A DNA stretch of 64,000 nt from Lachnospiraceae bacterium (GCA_017450065.1 JAFSYI010000004.1:1-64000); one strand, 5' to 3'. Counted from the first letter of the stretch, positions 37,739 through 47,069 are shown. The notes: a model not told the origin generated them from the letters alone. Program-made: numbers and translations.

Positions 37739-38266
37739 ATGCAGCTATATACGATCAAGAACACAGCCCGGTTCATGACAGGTCTCCTGTCCGAAAAAGA
37801 AACCGCCTTCGATCAGTTCCTTCTGGGTGAAGCCGTCATCATGACCGGGAACACCTATACTATCGACGGACATATAAACAGGAGCTTCTATACCGAAGAA
37901 GAACTGAGTGATCTGAAACAGACCGCCCTTAATGAAGGACGTATCTTTTCGGAAGATATGATACGCTGGAAGTCTGCCAAGAGCTACTGTTACGAATGTA
38001 TCAAAGGTAAAAAGCTTCCTCTGTCATTTAAAATCAGTCTCTGCCTTGCTCCCGAAAACGTGGAAAGATTCCTCGCAGGACTTGATACATCCTTTACTTC
38101 CGGTCAGATAAGCTCACTTAACGTAAATATAAAATATGACGGCAGTACACTTACATGCACCACCGCCGTATCGCTTACAATATTCACAATGGATAAATCC
38201 ATAGAACATTCATGGGATCAAATGTTTTCACGTTTTCTCTCATATCACGGATATGATTATGACTGA
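37739..38266 (+). CDS. DUF5721-family protein
   Basis: 175 residues, no signal or membrane segment. The GAGGA site overlaps the DUF1294 stop. The sequence (MQLYTIKNTARFMTGLLS at the start, VIMTGNTYTIDGHINRSFY, FSEDMIRWKSAKSYCYECIKGKKLPLSFKI) fits the lachnospiraceal DUF5721 family. Function unknown. Its stop is directly adjacent to the stop of the convergent lipase gene, with no room for a separate terminator. Confidence 0.75.
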   Translation: MQLYTIKNTARFMTGLLSEKETAFDQFLLGEAVIMTGNTYTIDGHINRSFYTEEELSDLKQTALNEGRIFSEDMIRWKSAKSYCYECIKGKKLPLSFKISLCLAPENVERFLAGLDTSFTSGQISSLNVNIKYDGSTLTCTTAVSLTIFTMDKSIEHSWDQMFSRFLSYHGYDYD

Positions 38267-39607
38267 TCATCCGGGCATGGTTCCTGCTATTTCTCCACAC
38301 AGCCTGTTTTCACATGCATTATAAAGATTGCCGACAGTATCCAGCGCATCCGCATAACTTCCTATCTGCTCCGCCAGCTTTATAAGCCTGTTCTCCTGCT
38401 TTCTAAGCTTAGCCTCTACCGCAAGCCTTGAGGCTGCCTTATAATTCAGCCTCTTTCTTATATCCGCAACCTGCTTTGCCGTTTCATCCACGCCGCTTAA
38501 GACTTCTCTTAACAGAAGCACGCAGTATTTCAGTTTTACCGTATCCACGTACAGGCTGTCTGTAACAACGGACACACCGTTATCCGGCGGGCCCATCCAA
38601 AGGGTGGAGAGTGCCCCAAAATAGCGCTTTACTCCTTCAGCCGCTTCGGATATCCTTTTCTTTTCATCCTCTTCTCCTACGTTGTCAGACATTCCGGCAG
38701 CAATAACGGCACCAATAAGCTCCGTACATCTTCTGTTTCCTTTGCCGGGAAGCATATCAAGCGCATTTACAAATCTGCGCAGAGAATCGGACAGTCCCGA
38801 TATAAGCAGGTTCTGCTTTGTATAATTGGTGATATTTCCGACTTCATCGAATTCACAGCTCTTATACAGCAGATATGAGCTGTGAAACGCAACAGCCATA
38901 TCGGCCGCTTTCATCCCTTCCGCATCTATGTTCACAAATCTTCTGTCAGATGCAACGGGATTAAGCAGAATATTAACATAATCCTTATCACCGGCTATCG
39001 ATCTTATCCTTGGCGATGCATCTTTTGTCTCATATCTGTATGACTCAACAGCATTATTGCCCAGTCCCTGTCCATCAAAGGAAACACAGGAATTTACCCT
39101 GTCCCTGTTTCTTACGGTAACATACTGAGCCATGTTTCCGCCCTTTGAATGCCCCGTAACGCGCAGATCGTCATATACTCCGCAGTCATATCTGACAAAA
39201 TCATCCGCGAGCTTCTGCATTTCGGTTTCGGTCATGTATTCGCCTCTGAAATTGTCCGCCCATGCATCATACTCACCGCCTGTCCCGCGGAAAACCACTG
39301 TTGCCTTACTGCTGTCGACGGGATCTTCAAAGCATACCGCACGTATTCCTCCCGCATCAATGGCTCTTACCGCCCTGAGATTCCTGAAATTCTCCGGGCA
39401 GCTGTCCATTTCCCGCATTATGTCTGCGCAGTCCTCCGCTGACATACAGCCGCCGATACTGAAGCCGCTCAGCATTTCCGCGGATATCTCACCATCCCCG
39501 TTTCTGCATGAATCAAGCATTTCACCTATGGTTCCGTATTCTGTGCTCCTGTCAACATAAAGCCAGTTTGACAGAAGCAGCAATTCCTTATCACTCAGCT
39601 CACTCAT
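38267..39607 (-). CDS. Mbeg1-like (DUF2974) lipase with C-terminal WXG100-like domain, probable T7SS effector
   Basis: 446 residues. The N-terminal alpha/beta hydrolase (about 5-260) has an oxyanion-type segment TVVFRGTGGEYDAW, nucleophile S154 in VTGHSKGGNMAQ, probable acid D207 or D209 (IAGDKDY) and H242 (VAFHSSYLL), as in DUF2974/Mbeg1 lipases. The C-terminal part (about 300-446) is helical, carries W-M-G at 337-339 and the export-type motif YNACE (YxxxE) at 429-433, spaced much as in a WXG100 protein. This is the reverse of the usual effector layout (export domain first), as in the staphylococcal lipase TslA. It overlaps the VWA-FHA gene by 4 bp. No signal peptide. Confidence 0.8.
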   Translation of the reverse strand: MSELSDKELLLLSNWLYVDRSTEYGTIGEMLDSCRNGDGEISAEMLSGFSIGGCMSAEDCADIMREMDSCPENFRNLRAVRAIDAGGIRAVCFEDPVDSSKATVVFRGTGGEYDAWADNFRGEYMTETEMQKLADDFVRYDCGVYDDLRVTGHSKGGNMAQYVTVRNRDRVNSCVSFDGQGLGNNAVESYRYETKDASPRIRSIAGDKDYVNILLNPVASDRRFVNIDAEGMKAADMAVAFHSSYLLYKSCEFDEVGNITNYTKQNLLISGLSDSLRRFVNALDMLPGKGNRRCTELIGAVIAAGMSDNVGEEDEKKRISEAAEGVKRYFGALSTLWMGPPDNGVSVVTDSLYVDTVKLKYCVLLLREVLSGVDETAKQVADIRKRLNYKAASRLAVEAKLRKQENRLIKLAEQIGSYADALDTVGNLYNACENRLCGEIAGTMPG

Positions 39608-40965
39608 ATCCTCACCTGCAGTGCCGACTGGCCCAATTGAACAATGTCTCCGTTCTTTAGAAGCAGTTCCTGAAAGACCTTCTGTGCATTTACTCTGGTT
39701 CCGTTCGACGACCTTAAATCCCTTATATACCAGTTGTCACCTCTCAACTCAAGCTCGCAGTGTCTTCCGGATACCGAATCGTCATTACTGATTACAATAT
39801 CACACAGATTCTCGGATCTTCCTATTATCAGGCTGTCATCGCAGACTGCCCTGTACAGTCTTGTGGGATCAGAGCAGTCCTCAAGAACAATATTTCTACC
39901 CTTTTCCTCCTGATCAAGAAGCCTTGTTGCGTTACAGTCTTCATCCAGCTTATACGTCAGGCAGTCATAGTCCTCTGCCGCTTCTGCTATTCCCGCTTCC
40001 AGTTTTAAGCTGTCATCATGCCTGGTAAATAAGCCATCCGCCTTTTTTCCCGAGGCCCTGCTCCTCTTTATCAGTCTGAAAACCATGAATGCAAACAGAA
40101 ATGCCGCAAACAGACCCGCTGCCGGAACAAGAACGTTAAGACTTATCCTTCCGTTCTCTGTGTCAGAGTTTTTTCTTATAATGGGCGTGCTTTCCTGACT
40201 TCCGTTATTTTCGAACTCTATAGTACCGCTGTTTAACAGGACCGCCGAAGGCTCCGCTCTGTTTTCAATATACATCACGTCCGACACTGTCGTTTCGGGT
40301 TCTTTCTCCGGCCCGGACGCCGCATTTTCCGCATCCCCCGTAAGCTCAGCGTTCTCACTCATCCCACCTCTTTCCTGACCTGTTTCGCTTTCCCCGGCCG
40401 ATGTCCGCACTTCCTCAATAGCTTTAAGTATCCTGTCACCCATTATTGTTTCACTTCCGCCTTCCGATCCCTCGAATTCCGTCAGAAGCAGCTCTCCGCC
40501 GCTTATCGTCGCAACCGCAGAAAGGTTTTTTGATGCGGATATGCTCTTATTCTCCACGCTCTGAACTATGTAAACAGGATAATCCGCTTCCTTCAGAAGA
40601 TAATAGAGCTCTTCATTTGCATGTCTTACCGGTTCTTTCTCCTCACCATCCGTAAACAGTATTATGTTACGGCAGGCTACATCCTGCCTGTTCCAGTCCA
40701 TTATAATGTCTGCAAGGTTGTCGGTTATATATGTATCTCTCTCGATAAGGACCAGTTTGTCTATTCTTTCTTTAAGAAGGGCTGTGTCCCCGGTATAATC
40801 GGTCAGATATTCAATACCTTCGCCAAAAGTAGCTATCCTCGCGGAATCCTCCTCACTCAGATGCTCTGCAATATACTTAGCCGTTTCCCTGCATAATGTG
40901 AAATTAGCCTCTCCCACCGATCTGGAATTATCGATCAGTATAAGGGTTTTATATCCTATCGCCAT
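39604..40965 (-). CDS. VWA - transmembrane - FHA protein of the T7SS locus
   Basis: 453 residues. A von Willebrand A domain occupies about 5-185 with an intact MIDAS D12-N-S-R-S16 and the TDGEE segment near 106. An acidic linker precedes a single membrane segment (about 276-297) followed by RLIKRSR, and an FHA domain ends the protein (about 355-453: IIGRSENLC, SGRHCELE, SSNGTRVN). There is no signal peptide, yet the basic residues after the membrane segment predict a cytoplasmic FHA and an exported VWA. It sits between the WXG100 genes and the lipase, and may act as a membrane platform in place of missing T7SS subunits; this is inference. Confidence 0.85.
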   Translation of the reverse strand: MAIGYKTLILIDNSRSVGEANFTLCRETAKYIAEHLSEEDSARIATFGEGIEYLTDYTGDTALLKERIDKLVLIERDTYITDNLADIIMDWNRQDVACRNIILFTDGEEKEPVRHANEELYYLLKEADYPVYIVQSVENKSISASKNLSAVATISGGELLLTEFEGSEGGSETIMGDRILKAIEEVRTSAGESETGQERGGMSENAELTGDAENAASGPEKEPETTVSDVMYIENRAEPSAVLLNSGTIEFENNGSQESTPIIRKNSDTENGRISLNVLVPAAGLFAAFLFAFMVFRLIKRSRASGKKADGLFTRHDDSLKLEAGIAEAAEDYDCLTYKLDEDCNATRLLDQEEKGRNIVLEDCSDPTRLYRAVCDDSLIIGRSENLCDIVISNDDSVSGRHCELELRGDNWYIRDLRSSNGTRVNAQKVFQELLLKNGDIVQLGQSALQVRI

Positions 40966-40977
40966 CTTTACCGTCCC

Positions 40978-41295
40978 TTATGAGACAACCGCTGTAGCCA
41001 GTCCGGCGCTTTGCTCCATATTAGCATCCTCGGCTGCCTGATATTCTCTGGCCATTTCATTAAGGTCTGTCACATGCTCCTGTATCATACGGTTTATCTT
41101 CTCGATATCATCCGACAGCTCGGCAAATTTGGCACTGTATCCCGATGCCGCCTCGCCCATCCACACAGACTTGAGACTGGTTACTATTTCATTCATTTCC
41201 TGAGTTAATGCTCTGATAGTTTTTCCTGTAGAACTGAATTCGGTGGAAGCCTCGATCAGCTTCTCCGGTGTTACTTTCAAAATACCTGTTGCCAT
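40978..41295 (-). CDS. WXG100-family protein, canonical (with YxxxE)
   Basis: 105 residues, all helical. W-M-G in the turn (SVWMGEAASGYSAKF, Trp about 45) and the C-terminal secretion motif Y-Q-A-A-E (YxxxE) in helix two. This is the EsxA type: a helical hairpin that dimerises and is exported through the EssC channel. It is the WXG100 gene nearest to the VWA-FHA gene, 12 bp away. Confidence 0.9.
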   Translation of the reverse strand: MATGILKVTPEKLIEASTEFSSTGKTIRALTQEMNEIVTSLKSVWMGEAASGYSAKFAELSDDIEKINRMIQEHVTDLNEMAREYQAAEDANMEQSAGLATAVVS

Positions 41296-41322
41296 TTTGC
41301 GTCTCCTTCTTTCATTATCTTA

Positions 41323-41622
41323 CTAATAGTTTCTTGTTGAAGCAGTGACTATATTCTTATTCTCTGCCTCTTCATACTTCGCCGCGATTATGAGCAGGGC
41401 TTCTATATAGAGTTCTATCACCTGATGGAACCTGTCCATTTGCCCCTTATCCTTTGTGAAGGCAGAATGAAAGCTGTCATTTGCTTCACCTTCCCACATT
41501 GCCTTAAGACTCTGTTCTGCCGTCTCAAGTGTATCAACTCCCGATCTGAAACGTGAATTCAACCCCTTAAGCTGCTCAGCCTTCTTTCTCAGCTCAGCTG
41601 CCGTAACCTGAAAAAATGCCAT
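41323..41622 (-). CDS. WXG100-family protein, canonical (with YxxxE)
   Basis: 99 residues. Helix-turn-helix hairpin with W-E-G (KAMWEGEANDSFHSAF) and C-terminal Y-E-E-A-E (YxxxE). A good ribosome site precedes it (AGGAGG). Probably exported like EsxA, alone or as partner of the neighbouring WXG100 protein. Confidence 0.92.
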   Translation of the reverse strand: MAFFQVTAAELRKKAEQLKGLNSRFRSGVDTLETAEQSLKAMWEGEANDSFHSAFTKDKGQMDRFHQVIELYIEALLIIAAKYEEAENKNIVTASTRNY

Positions 41623-41657
41623 TTTGTTCCTCCTTTTTTATTTTTTTCAACTAACGG

Positions 41658-41969
41658 TTACCACCTTGTATTGCAAATGCTCACTGCAGCCATCTCGGCC
41701 GTATATATCACACTCGCTGTCCTGCGGATCATTTCCGCCGTATCCTTTAATATCTCGGCGGAATCAAAAAGTCTGTCCTTAAGAGCGCCCGTATTTTTCA
41801 TGTAATCCATTGCATTCTGCCCCTTCCATGACCTTGTCAGCAGAGTAAGCGCCCTTTCAAGCTTTATATTGCTTATGTTGCAAAGCTTGCATGAAAGCTC
41901 TTCAAGTTCATCCGCCTGTTCCATCGCCTTTTTAAATTCAATATCTATCTCTGTCTTCCCACTGATCAT
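41658..41969 (-). CDS. WXG100-like protein lacking the export motif
   Basis: 103 residues. Helical hairpin with W-K-G (LTRSWKGQNAMDYMKNT) but no YxxxD/E motif at the C-terminus, which ends SICNTRW. It overlaps the preceding WXG gene by 4 bp. The pair could be chaperone-like partners of the lipase effector, as small Lap-type proteins are for LXG effectors; this is inference from position and the missing signal. Confidence 0.82.
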   Translation of the reverse strand: MISGKTEIDIEFKKAMEQADELEELSCKLCNISNIKLERALTLLTRSWKGQNAMDYMKNTGALKDRLFDSAEILKDTAEMIRRTASVIYTAEMAAVSICNTRW

Positions 41970-42262
41970 CTCATTCCTCCAATCGTCTCCATAACCTGCA
42001 TTTCTGTCTGCAGATAGTCCGTAAGCGCATTATAAAGAAGTCTGTACATAACCTGTATACCGGCTGCCGTCATCTGCATGATAAGAAAATCCCCCATCAG
42101 GACTCTGCTGTATTCGTCATATGCGGCACCTTCCCATGATATGCCGAGATTTTTCAGTTTGTCCTGAAGCTCTGCCATTTCTTTATTTATTTTCCCGGAT
42201 ACCTCTCCAAGTTCCGACAAAAGAGTATCCATACTCGTATAGAGCGCTCCTACCGGCTGCAT
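41966..42262 (-). CDS. WXG100-like protein lacking the export motif
   Basis: 98 residues from the ATG at 42262, which has GGAGGTGAAAGG directly upstream; the frame is open further upstream but has no site there. Helical hairpin with W-E-G (LGISWEGAAYDEYSRVL); the C-terminal helix ends QTEMQVMETIGGMR without YxxxD/E. It is translationally coupled to the next gene by a 4-bp overlap and likely forms a heterodimer with that product. Confidence 0.83.
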   Translation of the reverse strand: MQPVGALYTSMDTLLSELGEVSGKINKEMAELQDKLKNLGISWEGAAYDEYSRVLMGDFLIMQMTAAGIQVMYRLLYNALTDYLQTEMQVMETIGGMR

Positions 42263-42332
42263 CCTTTCACCTCCTTTACTTTTCTGTATCCCGGTTGAAC
42301 AATATATATTCAGGCTAAATGTGAGCCTGCGT

Positions 42333-42560
42333 TCACGAAATATACAGGAGCATATCCCCTGATCTGATGCCATACCCGGAAAGCCTTGCGTTTTCCGGTA
42401 TCGATCCCTGTCCTCTGCAGCTTATAAGAAAGCCGTTGCCTTCTTTTTCACCCATGATCTTTGCTATGCATCTGCACAGTTCCGAGGCCTTTATTTCTCT
42501 GTCAGTCTTTAACTCAATATGCTTCTCCCACTGCACAGCATATATTTCTATTATTACCAA
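42333..42560 (-). CDS. esaB: EsaB/YukD-like ubiquitin-fold protein
   Basis: 75 residues from a TTG start at 42560 with AGGGAG 7 bp upstream. The pattern of strands and one helix (VIIEIYAVQWEKHIELKTD, a helix ELCRCIAKIMGEK, and the end LSGYGIRSGDMLLYIS) fits the ubiquitin-like YukD/EsaB family, a cytoplasmic accessory of firmicute T7SS. It follows essC by 24 bp. Identity is moderate; position supports it strongly. Confidence 0.78.
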   Translation of the reverse strand: MVIIEIYAVQWEKHIELKTDREIKASELCRCIAKIMGEKEGNGFLISCRGQGSIPENARLSGYGIRSGDMLLYIS

Positions 42561-42584
42561 GTATATGCTCCCTTCTGCCCCGTT

Positions 42585-45500
42585 TTATATCCAATCGTGT
42601 CCCGTATCGGCAAGCGGAATGATGATATCCCCTGCATGGCCGCTGCTCCTGCTCCTCATGACCGTTCCGTTTCCCACAGGTTTTAACATGCACTGTTCCG
42701 AGTAATTCATATATGAGAAATCGAAAACACTCTGTTTATCAAGTCCTCCCGCCAGATATATGCCGAGACATGACTGCCGTATCTGTTCATATATCCTACG
42801 TCCTGCCAGAGCCTGATGCCTGCTGCTGTCCATAGTAAAGAACAGCCTTGGTCCTTCCGTATTCCTTATCGCTTCCGCAATATCCTGCTCTGTGCTTCTG
42901 CTGTATCCATCCCTGTAGAAGTCCTCCAGTATATCCGGAAGATCATCGCATATGATCAGCTCATCCTTCCCACCCGGTACGGCTTTTTTCTTAAGATGTT
43001 TGCAGATACCGTCCATGTCCGCGGCATCAGTTACATTAATCCCATACATCTGTGCATAATGCTTTACCACCATACAGGCATTCGTTTTCCCGCTCTGAGT
43101 TCTTCCTGCTACCAGTACGGTCCTTATCTTTTTGTAAGGAATAAACCATGGCCTTCCGCTCAGAAGATCATAGCCGAGAGCAATATCTCCATCCTTTTCC
43201 TGCGGCTTAATACATCTGTCAAGATCCTCAAGGCACGGATCTTCCGGTATATACGGGACCTTTTCGGCCGCACTGTCCTTATGGCAGACGTTTATCTCCC
43301 TCATCCGTGATCTTATCCACCTGCTTCTTTCCGCATCATTACCCTTGCAGCATAAGCCTGTCTGGAATTCGAGTATCTTACCGTCAATCCTTGCCAGTCC
43401 TCTTCCCGCGATGCCTTCATCGGGGAGGATAGGCAGCCTTATCTCTCTTAAGCATTCGGAATACTGGTATTTATCGTTTAATCTCAGACATATTCCTGTC
43501 CGGCAGTTCTCAAAAAGTCTGGCCGGAATATCCGCACTTCCTATTGATGCGCCGCTGAGAACAGCATATATACCGTAACTTTCACCGGATTTTATTATTT
43601 CCTGCATTTCCTTATCATATTTAAGCTCGGTCTTTTCCCTGAAGGCCCCGTAATTGTCTATGACAAGCATCACGGCAGGTTCATGTGCCTCACCAAGCTT
43701 AAGACGCTGTGCAAATCCCACTCCCTCAAAACAGGACCTCCGTATTTTGATAATCCGGGACAGCATGCAGAAAAGGTTCTTAAGCATGTCATCATTTTCC
43801 CCTGTTATATAACCACCGACAAAGCAGCTGTCCTTAAAGCATGACAGGATACCGTTGCTGTAGTCGACTATATAGATATTCAGCTCATCCGGTGTCTTAC
43901 CTGCCATATGTTCATAAATAAATGTCTGCAGAAAAGTACTTTTCCCGCTGAGCGCGCTTCCGCATATTACCATGTGGCCCGTTTCCGTAAGATCCAGTGT
44001 CAGATCATCCTGCTTCTGCTCATAAGGCGCATCATATCTCCCGACGGTTATCTTAAATTCCCTTACGTCCTCATCATTTCTGTTCACCCTCCTTTCCCTG
44101 TCCGGAAGTACAATAACAGCATCCAGCGGCGGCAGCCACAGCTTCGGTATCTTAGGAAGTTCAGACACTTCATTACATTCGTTTAGCATCTGCATTATCC
44201 TTGTAAAATGGGTGGTTCTTTCCAGACTGCCCTTATTTATTCCGTTTCCACCGCTTCCCGGTAATACTTCATGCTTTCTCCGGTATTTATCCAGCAGATA
44301 TACCGGCGGATCCTTATCCCGCTTTTCTTCATATGGCTCCATCGTGTAACCTGCCTGGAAGCTGTCGAACAGTTCATCATTTCCCACCTGAAGATATGCT
44401 CTGCCCGGATTGGAGATAAATGCCGCTTCCGGCCTGTGAAGCATATCCATACTGTCCTGTTTGTCCTGAACTCTTAAGCATATCCTGAATCTTGAATTCG
44501 AAAAAATATTATCATCCACAGTGCCCGAAGGCTTCTGGGTGGCCAGGATAAGATGTACTCCCAGGCTTCGCCCGACCTGCGCCACACTTATCAATTCCTT
44601 CATAAAATCCGGTTCATTGCGCTTCAACTCCGCGAATTCATCTATGATTATCAGTATATGCGGAAGAGGCTCATCTACCCTGCCGCTGCTGTACAGCCTG
44701 CCATAATCTCCTATTGAATTTACCCCGTTGCGCAAAAAAAGCCTTTGTCTTCTCTCATTTTCGCTTCTGATCGATACCATTGCCCTGTGAATAACATTTC
44801 CGGACAGATTCGAAATACTTCCCATAAGATGAGGCAGACCTTCAAACAGGTTGGCCATACCTCCGCCCTTGTAATCTATAAGGAAGAAACCGATCTGTGT
44901 CGGCGGATATCGTATTGCAAGAGACAGAATAAGTGTCTGCAGCATTTCGCTCTTACCGCTGCCTGTCATTCCCGCTATCAGCCCGTGCGGGCCATGAGCC
45001 TTTTCATGGATATCCAGAAAAACCGCCCTTCCGTCTCCGGCCATACCCACGGGAGCCCGCAGGCTGTTCCTGGTATCATTCCGTTTCCAGTAACGGCCGA
45101 TCATTCCCACGGTAAAAAAATCTGTTTTAAACAGCTCTGGGAGAGTAACCTTCAGGGGTATCGGACTGTGTCTTGCATCTCTTGCGTATCTTAGACCTGC
45201 AAGTATACGAACGTATTTGTCAAGCTCTTCTGTCTGAACACAGTCGAACCTTACTTCCTTTCTGTTCCGTTCCTCATCCATGCTGAGAAGTCCTCTGAAT
45301 GAGGCATTATTCTGAACAACTGCGGAACACCCGACCGGAAGATCGCTGAAATTCCCCGAGAATATACATATGCTTACATTATCCTTAGCCGTAAGAGTGG
45401 CCGGCAGCCTGCGGTAATCATCCGTGAGTATCACAAATCTTAATACTTCTTTTTCCTCATACTTCATTATTCTGTCAATACTGCACAATATTTCTTCTAT

Positions 45501-47069
45501 TCTTTCAGCATCCGTGCCTACATAGTGCTCATCATCCCCCTGTGTCTGAGGAAGCCAGTGCATACTTTCCACTGCCTGCTCTTTTATTACATTTTCCGAA
45601 AACAGAAAGATCATTTTCAAAAGATACGGTTCGGTTATGCCTGCGATCTGTAATGATATGTTTATAAAGAGCTGCGTCAGGTCTTCAGCTTCATCTGCTA
45701 TAAAGCCCACAAGCCTGTTTTTCTCAAGGTCCACACAAACCGGGACATCATAAAGGTTCAGGTACCTCTTTCTTAAGATTTCGGGAAGGCCAGTCAGTTC
45801 ATCCGGTACCGTCATGAACTTTTCCTTCGGAACTTTTATCTTTACATTAAACGGCTGCTGACCCTTTCCGATCCTGTAAGTAAATGCATCCGTGTCACTT
45901 CCCGCTCTGTTCCATATTCTCGGCTGTTCGGGAACCGCAAACATTTCCTTTACGGCCGGCGCGTTTCTTAACAGAGCATTTGTATTGTACCTGAATTTAT
46001 CAAGGATCATCCTGTTGCATCTGTCAATATAATCCCTGTATGAACGTATGCGTAAAGCTTCTTCCCGGACCTCTGTCCTTTTATTGTTTCTTATATTGAT
46101 CACAGCCCACATACAACCGATAAGTGCTGATGCTATTGCCGTGACAAGTCCCGTATACATATAAGCCGAGGGACCCTGATGTCCGTTTCCGGACGCGGTG
46201 ATAATATACATTCCGCAGCCTAAGCACATAGGGACTGCCATTGTCAGTGCAGGTCCTATTGTAAGCAGCGCAGGCTGTTTTCTCATTTCCTTTCTGGGAG
46301 GTGGGGGATCAAGCTCTATATCGCCGTCATCCGTACAGACGATATTTCTTGGCAGAGGATGGAACTCCTCCCCGGTATCTTCATCGGGTTCAGCTTCCCC
46401 CGGTCTGTCTGTCTTTTCAAGCCTTACAAGACATAGATTTTTTGCTGAAGGCTTATCTGTGCTGCTGTTAAGCCTTTCGATACCGACATGATCGTTTAAC
46501 CACATAAGCCTGAGCGCTCCGGCGGTTATTATGTCCCCATAATCAACAGAAGCTGCTTCCATACGGCCTATAAACCTGTTATTCAGATAGCATCCTTCTT
46601 TCCCTTTCACATTAAGCCTGCATCCATCATCGCTCTGTTTTATCAGCAGATGCTTCTCACAGATACCTTCTGCTTCGGGACAGCTTATTGTATTATTCAG
46701 ACCTCTTCCAAGGGATATTACCTGGCTTCCGTTTACTCTGTAAAAGCACATCGGTTCCTGACCAAAGAAAATATACATTTTCAGTTCTTCCTTGTCGCGT
46801 GTGATCAGTCTTAATTCCGCATCTTCTGAAATCATGCTGTTACAGGTACCCAATCTGTTTAAATATATGATGTATACATTGGAGAGTTCTTCATTCAGGT
46901 ATAACCCTGTGTTTGATATGGATAAAGAAATGTCCTGATCCGAGAGCAGATGGAAGCTCTCTCCTGGAAGCCGTATATCCCTTGAATAATTCTGATCTTC
47001 TACATCCGGTATTGCATAAACAAACTTCTCCAACGCATATGAATTGCAGATATGTACAATTATACGCAT
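42585..47069 (-). CDS. essC: type VII secretion FtsK/SpoIIIE ATPase EssC with N-terminal FHA
   Basis: 1494 residues, AAGGAAG before the start. An N-terminal strand-rich part and an FHA domain (about 115-190: LGRGLNNTISC, NNRFIG) precede two membrane segments (about 266-290 and 303-327). Three ATPase domains follow: D1 Walker A AGMTGSGKS 699-707 with Walker B LIIIDEFAE 806-814; D2 GSALSGKST 1037-1045 with a Walker B of VMLVIDNYG, lacking the catalytic Glu; D3 GRTQSGKTN 1322-1330. This is the EssC/YukBA motor and channel. First gene of the locus behind a promoter at 47210-47238. Confidence 0.95.
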   Translation of the reverse strand: MRIIVHICNSYALEKFVYAIPDVEDQNYSRDIRLPGESFHLLSDQDISLSISNTGLYLNEELSNVYIIYLNRLGTCNSMISEDAELRLITRDKEELKMYIFFGQEPMCFYRVNGSQVISLGRGLNNTISCPEAEGICEKHLLIKQSDDGCRLNVKGKEGCYLNNRFIGRMEAASVDYGDIITAGALRLMWLNDHVGIERLNSSTDKPSAKNLCLVRLEKTDRPGEAEPDEDTGEEFHPLPRNIVCTDDGDIELDPPPPRKEMRKQPALLTIGPALTMAVPMCLGCGMYIITASGNGHQGPSAYMYTGLVTAIASALIGCMWAVINIRNNKRTEVREEALRIRSYRDYIDRCNRMILDKFRYNTNALLRNAPAVKEMFAVPEQPRIWNRAGSDTDAFTYRIGKGQQPFNVKIKVPKEKFMTVPDELTGLPEILRKRYLNLYDVPVCVDLEKNRLVGFIADEAEDLTQLFINISLQIAGITEPYLLKMIFLFSENVIKEQAVESMHWLPQTQGDDEHYVGTDAERIEEILCSIDRIMKYEEKEVLRFVILTDDYRRLPATLTAKDNVSICIFSGNFSDLPVGCSAVVQNNASFRGLLSMDEERNRKEVRFDCVQTEELDKYVRILAGLRYARDARHSPIPLKVTLPELFKTDFFTVGMIGRYWKRNDTRNSLRAPVGMAGDGRAVFLDIHEKAHGPHGLIAGMTGSGKSEMLQTLILSLAIRYPPTQIGFFLIDYKGGGMANLFEGLPHLMGSISNLSGNVIHRAMVSIRSENERRQRLFLRNGVNSIGDYGRLYSSGRVDEPLPHILIIIDEFAELKRNEPDFMKELISVAQVGRSLGVHLILATQKPSGTVDDNIFSNSRFRICLRVQDKQDSMDMLHRPEAAFISNPGRAYLQVGNDELFDSFQAGYTMEPYEEKRDKDPPVYLLDKYRRKHEVLPGSGGNGINKGSLERTTHFTRIMQMLNECNEVSELPKIPKLWLPPLDAVIVLPDRERRVNRNDEDVREFKITVGRYDAPYEQKQDDLTLDLTETGHMVICGSALSGKSTFLQTFIYEHMAGKTPDELNIYIVDYSNGILSCFKDSCFVGGYITGENDDMLKNLFCMLSRIIKIRRSCFEGVGFAQRLKLGEAHEPAVMLVIDNYGAFREKTELKYDKEMQEIIKSGESYGIYAVLSGASIGSADIPARLFENCRTGICLRLNDKYQYSECLREIRLPILPDEGIAGRGLARIDGKILEFQTGLCCKGNDAERSRWIRSRMREINVCHKDSAAEKVPYIPEDPCLEDLDRCIKPQEKDGDIALGYDLLSGRPWFIPYKKIRTVLVAGRTQSGKTNACMVVKHYAQMYGINVTDAADMDGICKHLKKKAVPGGKDELIICDDLPDILEDFYRDGYSRSTEQDIAEAIRNTEGPRLFFTMDSSRHQALAGRRIYEQIRQSCLGIYLAGGLDKQSVFDFSYMNYSEQCMLKPVGNGTVMRSRSSGHAGDIIIPLADTGHDWI

